Counted from the stretch's first letter, positions 38,458-50,940 are shown. The stretch is 64,000 nt of DNA from an uncultured Litoreibacter sp. (GCA_947494435.1 CANLUY010000001.1:543501-607500); one strand, 5' to 3'. Made by a program: numbers and translations. Notes: generated by a model from the letters alone, not told the origin.

Positions 38458-39822
38458 ATGACGGAAGACGACTGGGGACACATTCGTGAAACACTTGAAG
38501 AGACAGTGGGCAAGAACAACTATCTGACCTGGATAGAGCCCTTGGATTATCTGGGCTCCGGCGACGGCGTCGCCCAGTTTCAAGTGAAAACAACCTTCAT
38601 GGGCGATTGGGTCTCCCGCAATTTCGGTGACGAGATTAAGCGCGAGTGCTTCAAAGCCGGCCATCACGTCGACCGTCTGGACTTCGTCGTCGAATCCAGC
38701 AAGCGCGCGACCAAGACACCCGCCACGCCCAAAACTCAGGCCACAGCCCCGGCCAAGAAACCGATGAAAGCAGGCCCAGAACTCCCCGGTGCGCCGCTTG
38801 ATAAACGCTTCACTTTCGACCGTTTCGTTGTCGGCAAACCGAACGAGCTGGCCCATGCCGCATCGCGCCGCGTCGCCGAAGGTGGTCCCGTCACATTCAA
38901 CCCGCTCTTCCTATATGGCGGCGTCGGCTTGGGCAAAACACACCTGATGCACGCCATCGCATGGGAACTGCAAGAACGCTCCCCGGGCCTGCGCGTCGTC
39001 TATTTGTCGGCTGAGCAATTCATGTACCGCTTCATCCAGGCCCTGCGCGACAAGCAGATGATGGACTTCAAGGAACTCTTCCGGTCCGTCGACGTGTTAA
39101 TGGTCGATGATGTGCAGTTCATCGCGGGCAAAGACAGCACGCAGGACGAATTCTTCCACACTTTCAACGCCTTGGTTGATCAGGGCAAGCAAGTCATCAT
39201 CTCCGCCGACCGCGCCCCAGGTGAGATTGACGGCCTCGAAGACCGTATCAAATCCCGCTTGCAATGGGGCCTCGTCGTGGACCTGCACCCGACAGATTAC
39301 GAGCTCCGCCTCGGCATCCTGCAGCAAAAGGTCGAAAATTACCGCGCGCAATACCAGGAGCTTCAAATCTCCGACGGCGTGCTGGAATTCCTCGCCCATC
39401 GCATCTCTAACAACGTGCGTGTCCTCGAAGGCGCCTTAACGCGCCTCTTCGCCTTCGCCTCGCTTGTGGGCCGCGAGATTACGCTCGATATGGCGCAGGA
39501 AAGCCTCGCTGACATTCTGCGTCAGTCCGACCGCAAGGTCACAATGGACCAGATCATGCGCAAGACCTGCGACTACTATAACGTGCGCATGTCCGACCTT
39601 CTGTCGCCCAAGCGCTCCCGCAACATCGCACGCCCGCGTCAGATGGCGATGTGGCTGTCAAAGACACTGACACAACGCTCCTATCCTGAGATCGGCAAGC
39701 GTTTCGGCAACCGCGACCACACGACAGTCATTCACGCTGTGCGCAAAATCGACGAGTTGAAGGCGCAAGACAGCCAGATCGCCGAAGACGCGGAACTACT
39801 GCGCCGCATGCTAGAGGCTTGA
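38458..39822 (+). CDS. dnaA: Chromosomal replication initiator protein DnaA
   Basis: FTFDRFVVGKPNELAHAASRRVAE; LFLYGGVGLGKTHLMHAIAWE; C-term RNIARPRQMAMWLSKTLTQRSYPEIGKRFGNRDHTTVIHAVRKI. Confidence 0.98.
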   Translation: MTEDDWGHIRETLEETVGKNNYLTWIEPLDYLGSGDGVAQFQVKTTFMGDWVSRNFGDEIKRECFKAGHHVDRLDFVVESSKRATKTPATPKTQATAPAKKPMKAGPELPGAPLDKRFTFDRFVVGKPNELAHAASRRVAEGGPVTFNPLFLYGGVGLGKTHLMHAIAWELQERSPGLRVVYLSAEQFMYRFIQALRDKQMMDFKELFRSVDVLMVDDVQFIAGKDSTQDEFFHTFNALVDQGKQVIISADRAPGEIDGLEDRIKSRLQWGLVVDLHPTDYELRLGILQQKVENYRAQYQELQISDGVLEFLAHRISNNVRVLEGALTRLFAFASLVGREITLDMAQESLADILRQSDRKVTMDQIMRKTCDYYNVRMSDLLSPKRSRNIARPRQMAMWLSKTLTQRSYPEIGKRFGNRDHTTVIHAVRKIDELKAQDSQIAEDAELLRRMLEA

Positions 39823-39840
39823 CCCCAAGCCCTTAAAAAC

Positions 39841-39904
39841 AGACAGTCTCAATTAACCATTGCATATACGGGCGGAGAGGGTACCTTCTCCGCCCCGACT
39901 GTCT
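39841..39904. other. Nested inverted repeat in the dnaA-dnaN intergenic region
   Basis: AGACAGTC (39841-39848)...GGGCGGAGA (39870-39878)-8 nt-TCTCCGCCC (39887-39895)-C-GACTGTCT (39897-39904); both stems are perfect. Confidence 0.7.
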
Positions 39905-39936
39905 AAAGAAGTCTGCCGAAAGAGGGATTTGGCCCC

Positions 39937-41055
39937 ATGAAAATCAGTGTCGAACGCGCCACATTGCTGAAAGCCGTAGGGCAAGCCCAATCCGTTGTAG
40001 AACGCCGCAACACCATCCCGATCCTCGCCAATGTGCTGATCGAGGCTGAGGGCGACACGGTCAGCTTCCGCGCAACCGATCTGGATATCGAGGTCGTCGA
40101 CAAAGCCAACGCGCAAGTCGAACGTGCAGGCGCTACAACCGTCTCCGCCACGACATTGCATGAGATCGTCCGTAAATTGCCCGATGGCGCTTTGGTGTCG
40201 CTCACCGATGACGGCGCAACGGGTCGCCTGACCGTCGAAGCTGGCCGCTCAAACTTCTCTTTGGCAACCCTGCCGAAGGAAGACTTCCCCGTCATGGCCT
40301 CGTCGGAATACGAGTCCAATTTCTCCGCGCCGGCGCCTGTGCTGCGCCGCCTCTTCGACAAGTCGAAATTCGCAATTTCTACTGAAGAAACAAGGTATTA
40401 TCTCAACGGCGTCTACATGCATGTCTCTGACGCCGAAGGCGGCAAAGTCCTGCGCTGCGTGGCCACGGATGGCCACCGCCTCGCACGCATCGATGCCGAC
40501 CTGCCGCCGGAAGCAAGCAACATGCCCGGCGTGATCGTTCCACGCAAAACCGTGGCCGAGCTGCGCAAATTGCTCGACGATGACGAAATGCAAATCGCCG
40601 TCTCCGTCTCGGAAACCAAAGTTCGGTTCGCCACGCCCGATATCACGCTGACCTCTAAGGTCATCGACGGCACCTTCCCCGACTACACGCGCGTGATCCC
40701 GCAGGGCAACACCCGCAAGCTGGAAGTCGACGCCGCCGAGTTTGCCAAAGCCGTTGACCGCGTGGCCACAGTGTCTTCAGAACGCTCCCGCGCTGTGAAA
40801 CTGGCGCTCGAAGAAGACAAGTTGACGCTGTCGGTGAACGCCCCGGATTCAGGCGCTGCTGAAGAGGAACTCGCCGTGGCTTACGGCGACGAACGTTTAG
40901 AAATTGGTTTCAATGCGAAGTATCTTCTGGAAATCGCAGGCCAAGTGGACCGCGAAAACGCCGTTTTCATGTTCAATTCCGCTGGTGACCCGACGCTGAT
41001 GCGCGAGGGCAACGACCAATCCGCGATCTACGTCGTCATGCCGATGCGTGTCTGA
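39937..41055 (+). CDS. dnaN: DNA polymerase III beta clamp
   Basis: MKISVERATLLKAVGQAQSVVERRNTIPILANVLIEAE; ends SAIYVVMPMRV. Confidence 0.98.
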   Translation: MKISVERATLLKAVGQAQSVVERRNTIPILANVLIEAEGDTVSFRATDLDIEVVDKANAQVERAGATTVSATTLHEIVRKLPDGALVSLTDDGATGRLTVEAGRSNFSLATLPKEDFPVMASSEYESNFSAPAPVLRRLFDKSKFAISTEETRYYLNGVYMHVSDAEGGKVLRCVATDGHRLARIDADLPPEASNMPGVIVPRKTVAELRKLLDDDEMQIAVSVSETKVRFATPDITLTSKVIDGTFPDYTRVIPQGNTRKLEVDAAEFAKAVDRVATVSSERSRAVKLALEEDKLTLSVNAPDSGAAEEELAVAYGDERLEIGFNAKYLLEIAGQVDRENAVFMFNSAGDPTLMREGNDQSAIYVVMPMRV

Positions 41056-41062
41056 CGCATGA

Positions 41063-42157
41063 ATGGCCGACCTCGCCCTCACTGAGCTCACGCTTTCCCA
41101 TTTCCGCTCCCATAAATCCGTCAGCCTTACGCTCGATGGGCGCCCTATTGCGATCTATGGCGCAAACGGGGCGGGCAAAACCAACATCCTCGAAGCCGTT
41201 TCCATGCTGTCCCCGGGCAGGGGCCTCAGGCGCGCCAAATCCGACGAAATCGCCCGCGCGCCAGAGCATCTTGGTTGGAAAGTCTCCGGCATCCTCAAAT
41301 CGCTGGGCCAAATCCACGAAATAGACACTCGTGCCGATCACGGCGCAAACCGGTCCGTCACCATCGACGGCAAAACCGCCGCGCAAATCGCCCTTGGCCG
41401 CATCGCTCGCATCGTCTGGCTGATCCCCGCGATGGATCGTCTTTGGATCGAAGGCGCCGAAGGGCGCCGCCGTTTCCTTGACCGGATGACGTTGAGTTTC
41501 GAGCCGAAACATGCAGAAGTTTCCGTCGCCTATGAAAAGGCCATGCGCGAACGCAACAGGTTGCTCAAAGACATGGTGCGCGACGCGATGTGGTACAAAG
41601 CGCTCGAAGATCAAATGGCCGAAGCCGGTGCCGCCATCATCGCCAACCGCGCCGCCGCGATCACCCGCCTGCGCACCGCGATGGATGCCGCCGAAACCGC
41701 CTTTCCAACCGCCGATCTTTCCATTGAAGGCGACCTGATCGACGGCAAAGACAGCTTGCTCGCCGCCCTCGAAGACAGCCGCCCCAACGACCTTCGCGCA
41801 GGCCGCACATTGATCGGTCCCCACCGCGCCGACATGTCCGCGATCTACACCGCAAAAGGCGTCGAAGCGAAACAATGTTCTACCGGCGAGCAGAAAGCCC
41901 TTCTGATCTCTCTCATCCTCGCCAACGCCCGCGCCCTGTCCGAAGATTTCGGCGCCGCCCCGATCATCCTTCTGGATGAGGTCGCAGCCCATCTCGACGC
42001 CAACCGCCGCGCGGCTTTGTACGACGAGATTTGCGCGCTCGGCGCACAAGCTTGGATGACCGGAACCGGTCCCGAACTTTTTGAAGAATTGGGCGACCGC
42101 GCGCAGCATGTCGAGGTGACGGAGACGGGCGATGGATCCGGGGTTGTTATCTCATGA
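41063..42157 (+). CDS. recF: DNA replication/repair protein RecF
   Basis: LTELTLSHFRSHKSVSLTLDGRPIAIYGANGAGKTNILEAVSMLSPGRGLR; C-terminal ILLDEVAAHLDANRRAALYDEI. Confidence 0.97.
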   Translation: MADLALTELTLSHFRSHKSVSLTLDGRPIAIYGANGAGKTNILEAVSMLSPGRGLRRAKSDEIARAPEHLGWKVSGILKSLGQIHEIDTRADHGANRSVTIDGKTAAQIALGRIARIVWLIPAMDRLWIEGAEGRRRFLDRMTLSFEPKHAEVSVAYEKAMRERNRLLKDMVRDAMWYKALEDQMAEAGAAIIANRAAAITRLRTAMDAAETAFPTADLSIEGDLIDGKDSLLAALEDSRPNDLRAGRTLIGPHRADMSAIYTAKGVEAKQCSTGEQKALLISLILANARALSEDFGAAPIILLDEVAAHLDANRRAALYDEICALGAQAWMTGTGPELFEELGDRAQHVEVTETGDGSGVVIS

Positions 42158-42224
42158 TTAACCATTCGGATGTCGTACAAGATGGGTTTTGGGGTCATCG
42201 CTCTTACCCCGAATTGTACAAAAC

Positions 42225-42845
42225 ATGACGATATCCGCATTTGAACTGCTGTTTTACGCAGGCGGCCTTCTCATCCTGTTCCTGACACCAGGCCCGGTTT
42301 GGGTCGCCCTTCTGGCGCGCGCTATGTCAGGCGGTTTCCACTCCGCATGGCCCCTTGCCTTAGGCGTCGTGGTGGGCGACGTGCTTTGGCCGCTGGTCGC
42401 AATCCTGGGCGTCACATGGCTTGTTGATCAAGTCAGCTGGTTCATGGACGTCCTACGCTGGGTGGCTGTCATGATGTTCTGCACTATGGGTATCCTATTG
42501 ATAAGAAACGCAGAAAAACAACTATCCGAGAACTCACGCCTCACACGCCCCGGCATGTGGGCAGGCTTTCTGGCAGGACTGGTCGTAATCCTCGCCAACC
42601 CCAAAGCAGTGCTGTTCTACATGGGCGTGCTGCCGGGCTTCTTTGATCTGACCCAAGTCACATGGCTCGATATCGCGGCGATTTGTTTTCTGAGCTTTCT
42701 CATTCCACTGCTCGGAAACCTCGCCCTCGCCCTTTCCGTCGATAAGGTGCGAGGAATTCTAAAATCCCCTAAGGCATTGAAACGCATGAATTTAACGGCG
42801 GGATGGCTGCTGATCGGAGTTGGCGTCGTCATAGCGATCAACTAG
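42225..42845 (+). CDS. LysE family translocator
   Basis: FLTPGPVWVALLARAMSGGFHSAWPLALGVVVGDVLWPLVAILGV; FLAGLVVILANPKAVLFYMGVLPGFFD. Confidence 0.88.
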   Translation: MTISAFELLFYAGGLLILFLTPGPVWVALLARAMSGGFHSAWPLALGVVVGDVLWPLVAILGVTWLVDQVSWFMDVLRWVAVMMFCTMGILLIRNAEKQLSENSRLTRPGMWAGFLAGLVVILANPKAVLFYMGVLPGFFDLTQVTWLDIAAICFLSFLIPLLGNLALALSVDKVRGILKSPKALKRMNLTAGWLLIGVGVVIAIN

Positions 42846-43245
42846 ATTGGACCTTCCCTGATTTCGGACATCGGTTTGGTTTTTTCTCAGGATCTTTCGT
42901 TACATTAGACAGAACTTGAGTTGTCATTTCATCCATGAACGCTCTCCGATCAGCCTCAGATGTGCCAAGTGGGAGTGCCTTTTTTCGTCTGGAATAAAAG
43001 CCGGTAACGCCACGATCACAGCGGTCCTTGAAAATTAGAATGCTATCGAGAACATGCTCCAATTCTTCGGCGACATCCCACATTTCCCGCTCAAAGGCCA
43101 CATCCGAGACGCCTTGAATGAGGTCAAACATCTGACAGAGTTCGGGATCGTCCAACAATCCACCAAATTGAGAAGAGAGCTTCTTTTGCGATGGATGATG
43201 AATTGCTGTTGACTGCCGCCGAACAGGTTTCTTCTGGTAACTCAT
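42838..43245 (-). CDS. Hypothetical protein
   Basis: Start taken as MSYQKKPVRRQS; no family recognised; 3' end overlaps the LysE-family gene by a few nt. Confidence 0.5.
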   Translation of the reverse strand: MSYQKKPVRRQSTAIHHPSQKKLSSQFGGLLDDPELCQMFDLIQGVSDVAFEREMWDVAEELEHVLDSILIFKDRCDRGVTGFYSRRKKALPLGTSEADRRAFMDEMTTQVLSNVTKDPEKKPNRCPKSGKVQSS

Positions 43246-43412
43246 CGCGTAAAAATCCAGACAAGTCGCGTGTGAACTCCTGAAGAATTTGCAGGAAAGT
43301 GGTTTCAAGTGTGTAAACGTCGACTTACAAATTTGTCTTAGTCACACGGCACAATATCTTGCGTCAATTGCGTGACATTCCAACGAAAAACGCCTATATT
43401 TCGCGTAAATAA

Positions 43413-45842
<2,430 letters not shown>

Positions 45843-45851
45843 ACCTCACGG

Positions 45852-45873
45852 GATTCCCCGCGTGCGGGGAATC
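45852..45873. repeat. 22-bp perfect inverted repeat just downstream of gyrB
   Basis: GATTCCCCGC-GT-GCGGGGAATC, about 10 nt past the gyrB stop, no adjacent T-tract. Confidence 0.7.
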
Positions 45874-46058
45874 TACTAAGCCACTATAAATAAACAATAA
45901 AGACAAACCCGATGCCCGCGGGATATCCGTGGCGGATCGCGCTTTATTGATCCCAATACCGCGACAATTGCATAAAAATCGCCTTAATTGCCTCTAAATC
46001 CTGACGCAATCGGCTGGCTTATTTCACCCTGAGCAGAGAACAAAAAACAACCTTCAGG

Positions 46059-46799
46059 GTGCTACCTATGTTGCACGATCCAGAGCTTCAAAGCGCAGCG
46101 AATGATTCCGGCCCGGCGCAAGCCACGAGCTTGGCGATGTTCGGCGAAAGATGTTCGGGGCTTGAATATGTGGAGGAGCTGATCCAGCTCAACTTCCCGC
46201 ATTTGCAAAGCACAGAGGAGTTCGGCTGGGCACATGGGTTTATCAATCCCGGCTACATGCGTGACAACACGATCTATGTCGCAGTAATCCGCAACGCACT
46301 TGATTGGGTGCGTGAGTTTTATACAAAGCCAACCCAAGTCGGTGGATGGTGCAAGGATGCCTCCCTTTCGGAATTTCTTCAGCATGAGTGGTCCGGCACG
46401 GTGCGGGGTCGCGTGCTTGGCAAAACAAATCGCAAGCTTGGCCTATCGCGCCACGCGGAACTGATGACAGAACGCCATCCGCTGACCGGCGCGCGCATTC
46501 GCAATGTGATCGAGATGCGCAACCTCAAAATCAAATCACTTCTGAAGCTGGAAAAGATGACAAAAAACGTGGCCTTCATCCGCTATGAGGACGTCCGCGA
46601 TGCGCCTGAAGAGATGATGGAGCAATTGCAGATTCGTCTAGGTCTACCCAAATGCGCGGACTTTATGGGGCTGGAGCCAGACCTTCCTGACACGGCCAGT
46701 TTTCCTGAATTATCCGAGGAAGATTTGGCCTTTATCGCGCGCGAATTGAACCTGCCTCAAGAAGAAGCATTCGGCTACACATACCACCTGCCTGCGTAA
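46059..46799 (+). CDS. Sulfotransferase-like P-loop protein
   Basis: MFGERCSGLEYVEELIQLNFPHL (PAPS-loop-like) and NVAFIRYEDVRDAPEEMMEQLQIRLGL. Confidence 0.6.
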   Translation: MLPMLHDPELQSAANDSGPAQATSLAMFGERCSGLEYVEELIQLNFPHLQSTEEFGWAHGFINPGYMRDNTIYVAVIRNALDWVREFYTKPTQVGGWCKDASLSEFLQHEWSGTVRGRVLGKTNRKLGLSRHAELMTERHPLTGARIRNVIEMRNLKIKSLLKLEKMTKNVAFIRYEDVRDAPEEMMEQLQIRLGLPKCADFMGLEPDLPDTASFPELSEEDLAFIARELNLPQEEAFGYTYHLPA

Positions 46800-46901
46800 G
46801 CGCCAGACACTCCGAAAAAGCGCTTACCTCAACGGTGAAAGGCTCGCTTGCAAGACAAGCAGCTTGCTGGCATCTGCCGCAATCTCGTGGCATGAGATGG
46901 C

Positions 46902-48062
46902 ATGAGCAAGATCATTGAGACCGATATTCTGATTGTGGGCGGTGGGCCTGCGGGGCTGTCTTGTGCAGCGAAGCTAGATCCGTCGATTGATGCGATTGTC
47001 GTGCATCAGGATCGTGAGATTGGGAAACCCGTGCGCACGTCGGGCGGCTCTTGGCTGTCGGATGTGACGCGTTTGGGCATCCCAGAGCGGCTATATAATG
47101 TTATCGAGCGGATTGATGTCTATTCCGACAATCGCGAAACCACGCTGGATACGTCAGACGATCCGGCGGTGATTTTGGATGTGACGGGCTTGTATCAGTG
47201 GCTGGCGGAAGACGTCTCCGTTCCGGTCCATTGCGCCACGAAATTTCTGCGCACAGAGCGGGTTGATCGCGGCTTTTTGTCGACGGTGCGCACGGCTGGT
47301 CAAGGCGAATGGCAGATACGGTCGGGCAAGATTGTCGATGCGTCCGGATGGCATTGCATTGTGTTGGAAAGCCTTGGGTTGAATGTGAAGCCCGAGCGCA
47401 CAGGTGTCGGGATCGAGTATGAATTTCCGATTGGAGATTATGATCCTCGGCGCGGCATTTTGTTTTTCGGATCTTCCGCTTTGGCGGGCTATGGTTGGGT
47501 TTTCCCGACGGGGTATGAGACGATCCGCGTGGGTGTAGGCGTGTTGCGCCCGCCCTCGGATCAATCACCCAAAGATGTGATGAACCATTTTCTGGCGTCA
47601 GAGGATTGGGCACGAATGGGGCTGCCTGAGGTCAAGGATCATCATGTGAACGCGGGCACAATCCCGTCCGTTGCCTATGAGACAAAGCTGATCTACGGCG
47701 ATGTGATCCGGGTTGGTGACAGTGCAAATATGGCGACGCCAACATTAGGCGAAGGCCTGCGGATCGTGATCGAGCAAGGCCGTTTGCTGGGGGAGGCTTT
47801 GTCTGCTGGGCCGTCAGCCGTGAGGGCTTGGGAACGGCAAGCGACGCGAAAACTGAAGCGGAATTATTGGATTGGCTTCTTGGTCAACAAGGCAGCGGCG
47901 AAATATACGCCAGCGCAGTGGGACCGCTCCATCGACCGGATGGCGCGGTTGCCGGGGCCAGAACTGCGGCGCTATTTCAAGAACGATTTCTCTACGGGAA
48001 TGTTGATCCGGCGGGTTGGATTGCTGCTGTGGCGGAAGGTGAAATACCGCTTTGTGAAGTAG
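46902..48062 (+). CDS. NAD(P)/FAD-dependent oxidoreductase, geranylgeranyl reductase-like
   Basis: DILIVGGGPAGLSCAAKL; RVGDSANMATPTLGEGLRIVIEQGRLLGEAL. Confidence 0.8.
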   Translation: MSKIIETDILIVGGGPAGLSCAAKLDPSIDAIVVHQDREIGKPVRTSGGSWLSDVTRLGIPERLYNVIERIDVYSDNRETTLDTSDDPAVILDVTGLYQWLAEDVSVPVHCATKFLRTERVDRGFLSTVRTAGQGEWQIRSGKIVDASGWHCIVLESLGLNVKPERTGVGIEYEFPIGDYDPRRGILFFGSSALAGYGWVFPTGYETIRVGVGVLRPPSDQSPKDVMNHFLASEDWARMGLPEVKDHHVNAGTIPSVAYETKLIYGDVIRVGDSANMATPTLGEGLRIVIEQGRLLGEALSAGPSAVRAWERQATRKLKRNYWIGFLVNKAAAKYTPAQWDRSIDRMARLPGPELRRYFKNDFSTGMLIRRVGLLLWRKVKYRFVK

Positions 48063-48072
48063 CTTTGGGGCG

Positions 48073-48972
48073 TTAGCCCAAATGCTTTTTGCCGCGGCTA
48101 TGGGCCAGTGTGATTTGCTTCTGGCGGTCACGAAAACGCGCTTTGTCTTTGTCTGACGTCTCATCAATGCACAGGTGGCAGGAGACACCGGCCTCGTAAT
48201 TTTCGTGTTTGATATCTTCGGGTTGCAGCGGTCTGCGGCACGCGTAGCACAGCTTGTGGGAGCCTTCTTTGAGGCCATGCCCGACGGAGACGCGCCCGTC
48301 AAACACGAAGCATTCGCCGTCCCATGTGCTTTCGCCCTCGGGGACGCGTTCGAGATATTTCAGGATGCCGCCTTTGAGGTGGAAAACTTCCTCGACGCCT
48401 TGGCCGAGCAGGTAGTTGGTGGATTTTTCACAGCGGATGCCACCGGTGCAGAACATGGCGATCTTCTTGTTGTGGAAGCGATCTTTGTTCTCTTCCCACC
48501 ATGCGGGGAATTCGCCGAAGCTTTTGGTTTCGGGATCAATGGCGCCTTGAAACGTGCCGATGGCCACTTCGTAATCGTTGCGCGTGTCGATGACCGCGAC
48601 GTCTTCTTGCGCGATCAGGGCGTTCCAGTCCTCAGGCTGGACGTAGTGGCCGGTGCCGGCGGTTGGATCGACATCGGGTTGTCCCATTGTAACGATCTCA
48701 CGCTTGAGGCGGACTTTCATCCGGTTGAACGGCGCTTCCGAGGCATGGGATTCTTTGTGTTCCAGATCGGCGCATCCCGGCAAGGCGCGCAAATGGGCCA
48801 GAAGCGCGTCGATGCCCGCGCGGTTGCCCGCCACCGTGCCATTGATCCCCTCGCGCGCGACCAAAAGCGTGCCTTTGGTGTTATGCGCGTCGCAAATCGC
48901 GACAATCGCGGGGCGCAAGGCGTCCGGGTCATCAAAGCGGGTGAAGTGGTAGAGGGCGGCGACAATATACAT
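48073..48972 (-). CDS. trhO: tRNA uridine-34 5-hydroxylase TrhO (rhodanese family)
   Basis: YIVAALYHFTRFDDPDALRPAI; GTLLVAREGINGTVAG; MFCTGGIRCEKSTNYLLGQGVEEVFHLKGGILKYLE. Confidence 0.93.
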   Translation of the reverse strand: MYIVAALYHFTRFDDPDALRPAIVAICDAHNTKGTLLVAREGINGTVAGNRAGIDALLAHLRALPGCADLEHKESHASEAPFNRMKVRLKREIVTMGQPDVDPTAGTGHYVQPEDWNALIAQEDVAVIDTRNDYEVAIGTFQGAIDPETKSFGEFPAWWEENKDRFHNKKIAMFCTGGIRCEKSTNYLLGQGVEEVFHLKGGILKYLERVPEGESTWDGECFVFDGRVSVGHGLKEGSHKLCYACRRPLQPEDIKHENYEAGVSCHLCIDETSDKDKARFRDRQKQITLAHSRGKKHLG

Positions 48973-49052
48973 GTGCGCTGAGATACGGCTCTGGCGCGTT
49001 GCATTCAAGGGGGACGGCGCGTAGCAATTAACCAATTTAAAGGAGATGAGCC

Positions 49053-49655
49053 ATGCGTGGACCCGAAGACGCCCTGATTGTGATTGATGTGCAGAACGAT
49101 TTCTGCCCCGGGGGACGCTTGGCCGTTACAGGCGGTGACGAGATTGTCGGCGGGATCAACGCGCTGATGGACGAATTTTCCGTCGTGGTGCTAACGCAGG
49201 ATTGGCATCCTGCGGGGCATTCGTCTTTTGCCTCAACACATGGTGCGGAGCCGTTTTCTATGACGCAAATGCCCTATGGCCCGCAGGTGTTGTGGCCCGA
49301 TCATTGCATTCAGGGCTCTGAAGGGGCCGCGTTTCATCCTGACTTGCGGACGGATCCGGCGCAGATGATCGTCCGCAAAGGGTTTCGATCCGAAGTAGAT
49401 AGCTATTCGGCGTTTTTCGAGAATGATCACGTGACGCCGACGGGGCTGGGCGGATATTTGACAGCGCGGGGCGTGAAGCGGCTGACCGTGGTTGGACTGG
49501 CGTTGGATTATTGCGTGAATTTCTCTGCCGTGGATGGAGCGAAGCTGGGGTTTGAGGTGACGGTGCAGCAGGGCTTGTGCCGTGCGATTGCGGATGACAG
49601 TCTGGCCGAGGCCATGAACGGCATGGCGGCGGCGGGAGTGTCGGTAAATGGTTGA
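49053..49655 (+). CDS. pncA: Nicotinamidase
   Basis: ALIVIDVQNDFCPGGRLAVTGGDEIV; TQDWHPAGHSSFAS; LWPDHCIQGSEGAAFHPDL; VVGLALDYCVNFSAVD. Confidence 0.95.
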   Translation: MRGPEDALIVIDVQNDFCPGGRLAVTGGDEIVGGINALMDEFSVVVLTQDWHPAGHSSFASTHGAEPFSMTQMPYGPQVLWPDHCIQGSEGAAFHPDLRTDPAQMIVRKGFRSEVDSYSAFFENDHVTPTGLGGYLTARGVKRLTVVGLALDYCVNFSAVDGAKLGFEVTVQQGLCRAIADDSLAEAMNGMAAAGVSVNG

Positions 49656-50940
49656 TATCGCGACCAGAGTTTACAACCACAAGTGGAAGATCGACCCGAT
49701 CGTGCGGTCTTTGATCGACACGGATTTCTACAAGCTGCTGATGTGCCAATCGGTGTTTCGCAACAAGCGCGACACCAATGTTCAGTTCTCGCTGATCAAC
49801 CGGACCAAATCGATCCGGCTGGCCGATATCGTTGATGAGGGCGAGCTGCGTGAGCAGTTGGATCATGTGCGCTCCCTATCGTTGTCGCGTGGGGAGAGCA
49901 CGTTTTTGCGGGGCAATACCTTCTACGGCAAGCGCCAGATGTTTCGACCTGATTTCATGGAGTGGTTCGAAGGGTTCCGGATGCCTGACTACCATCTGGA
50001 GAAGCGCGACGGGCAATATGAGCTGACGTTTGAGGGAAAATGGCCGGAGGTCATGCTGTGGGAAATTCCGGCGCTGTCGATCCTGATGGAGCTGCGGTCG
50101 CGGGCGGTTTTGAAAGACATGGGGCGGTTTGAACTGCAGGTTCTGTATGCCCGCGCGATGACGCGACTTTGGGAAAAGGTTGAGGGGTTGCAAGGCGTTG
50201 ACGGCCTGCGGGTTGCTGACTTTGGGACACGCAGGCGGCACAGTTTTATGTGGCAGGACTGGTGCGTGCAGGCGATGGAAGAAGGGCTGGGTGAGAAATT
50301 TGTCGGTACCTCAAACTGCCTCATCGCGATGCGGCGCGAGGTCGAAGCCATCGGGACCAACGCGCATGAATTACCAATGGTCTATTCAGCTTTGGCCGAT
50401 GACGATGATGCGTTGAAACAAGCGCCCTATGATGTGCTTGCGGATTGGCAGGAAGAGCATGACGGCAATCTGTTGATTATTTTGCCCGATACATATGGAT
50501 CGCAGGGCTTCTTGAATGACGCGCCGGATTGGCTGGCCGGTTGGACAGGAATTCGGATTGACTCAGGCGACCCTGCGGCCGGGGCAGAAATGGCGATCAA
50601 ATGGTGGCAATCGCGCGGCGAAGACCCGCGTGAGAAACTGGTGATTTTCTCTGACGGGCTGGACGTGGCCAAGATAGTCGAGTTGCAAAAGCAGTTTGCC
50701 GGACGGGTGCGCGTCTCCTTCGGGTGGGGCACGATGCTGACGAATGACTTCCGTGGCTTGGTCCCCGGCGACGAGTTAAAAGCGTTCTCGCTGGTGTGCA
50801 AAGCGGTAGAGGCCGATGGCCGCCCAACTGTGAAACTGTCCGACAACCCCAACAAGGCAATGGGCCCTGCACTGGAGATCGAGCGATACAAACGCGTATT
50901 CGGCGTCGGCGCTCAAGCCAAATTGGATGTGGTGGTTTAG
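49648..50940 (+). CDS. pncB: Nicotinate phosphoribosyltransferase
   Basis: IVRSLIDTDFYKLLMCQSVF; DFGTRRRHSFMWQDWCVQAMEE; FVGTSNCLIAM; IRIDSGDP. Confidence 0.95.
   Translation: MVDIATRVYNHKWKIDPIVRSLIDTDFYKLLMCQSVFRNKRDTNVQFSLINRTKSIRLADIVDEGELREQLDHVRSLSLSRGESTFLRGNTFYGKRQMFRPDFMEWFEGFRMPDYHLEKRDGQYELTFEGKWPEVMLWEIPALSILMELRSRAVLKDMGRFELQVLYARAMTRLWEKVEGLQGVDGLRVADFGTRRRHSFMWQDWCVQAMEEGLGEKFVGTSNCLIAMRREVEAIGTNAHELPMVYSALADDDDALKQAPYDVLADWQEEHDGNLLIILPDTYGSQGFLNDAPDWLAGWTGIRIDSGDPAAGAEMAIKWWQSRGEDPREKLVIFSDGLDVAKIVELQKQFAGRVRVSFGWGTMLTNDFRGLVPGDELKAFSLVCKAVEADGRPTVKLSDNPNKAMGPALEIERYKRVFGVGAQAKLDVVV

Noticed and set aside
37781-39936. Possible oriC around dnaA
   Set aside because: I saw no cluster of TTATCCACA-like DnaA boxes or AT-rich unwinding region; gene neighbourhood alone is not enough in this lineage. 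GC-skew and a box scan would be decisive.
41036-42109. 357-aa minus-strand ORF
   Set aside because: Antisense shadow of recF in GC-rich DNA; low-complexity Gly/Asp/Phe-rich translation.
48175-48981. 268-aa plus-strand ORF
   Set aside because: Antisense to trhO, which has clear family motifs.
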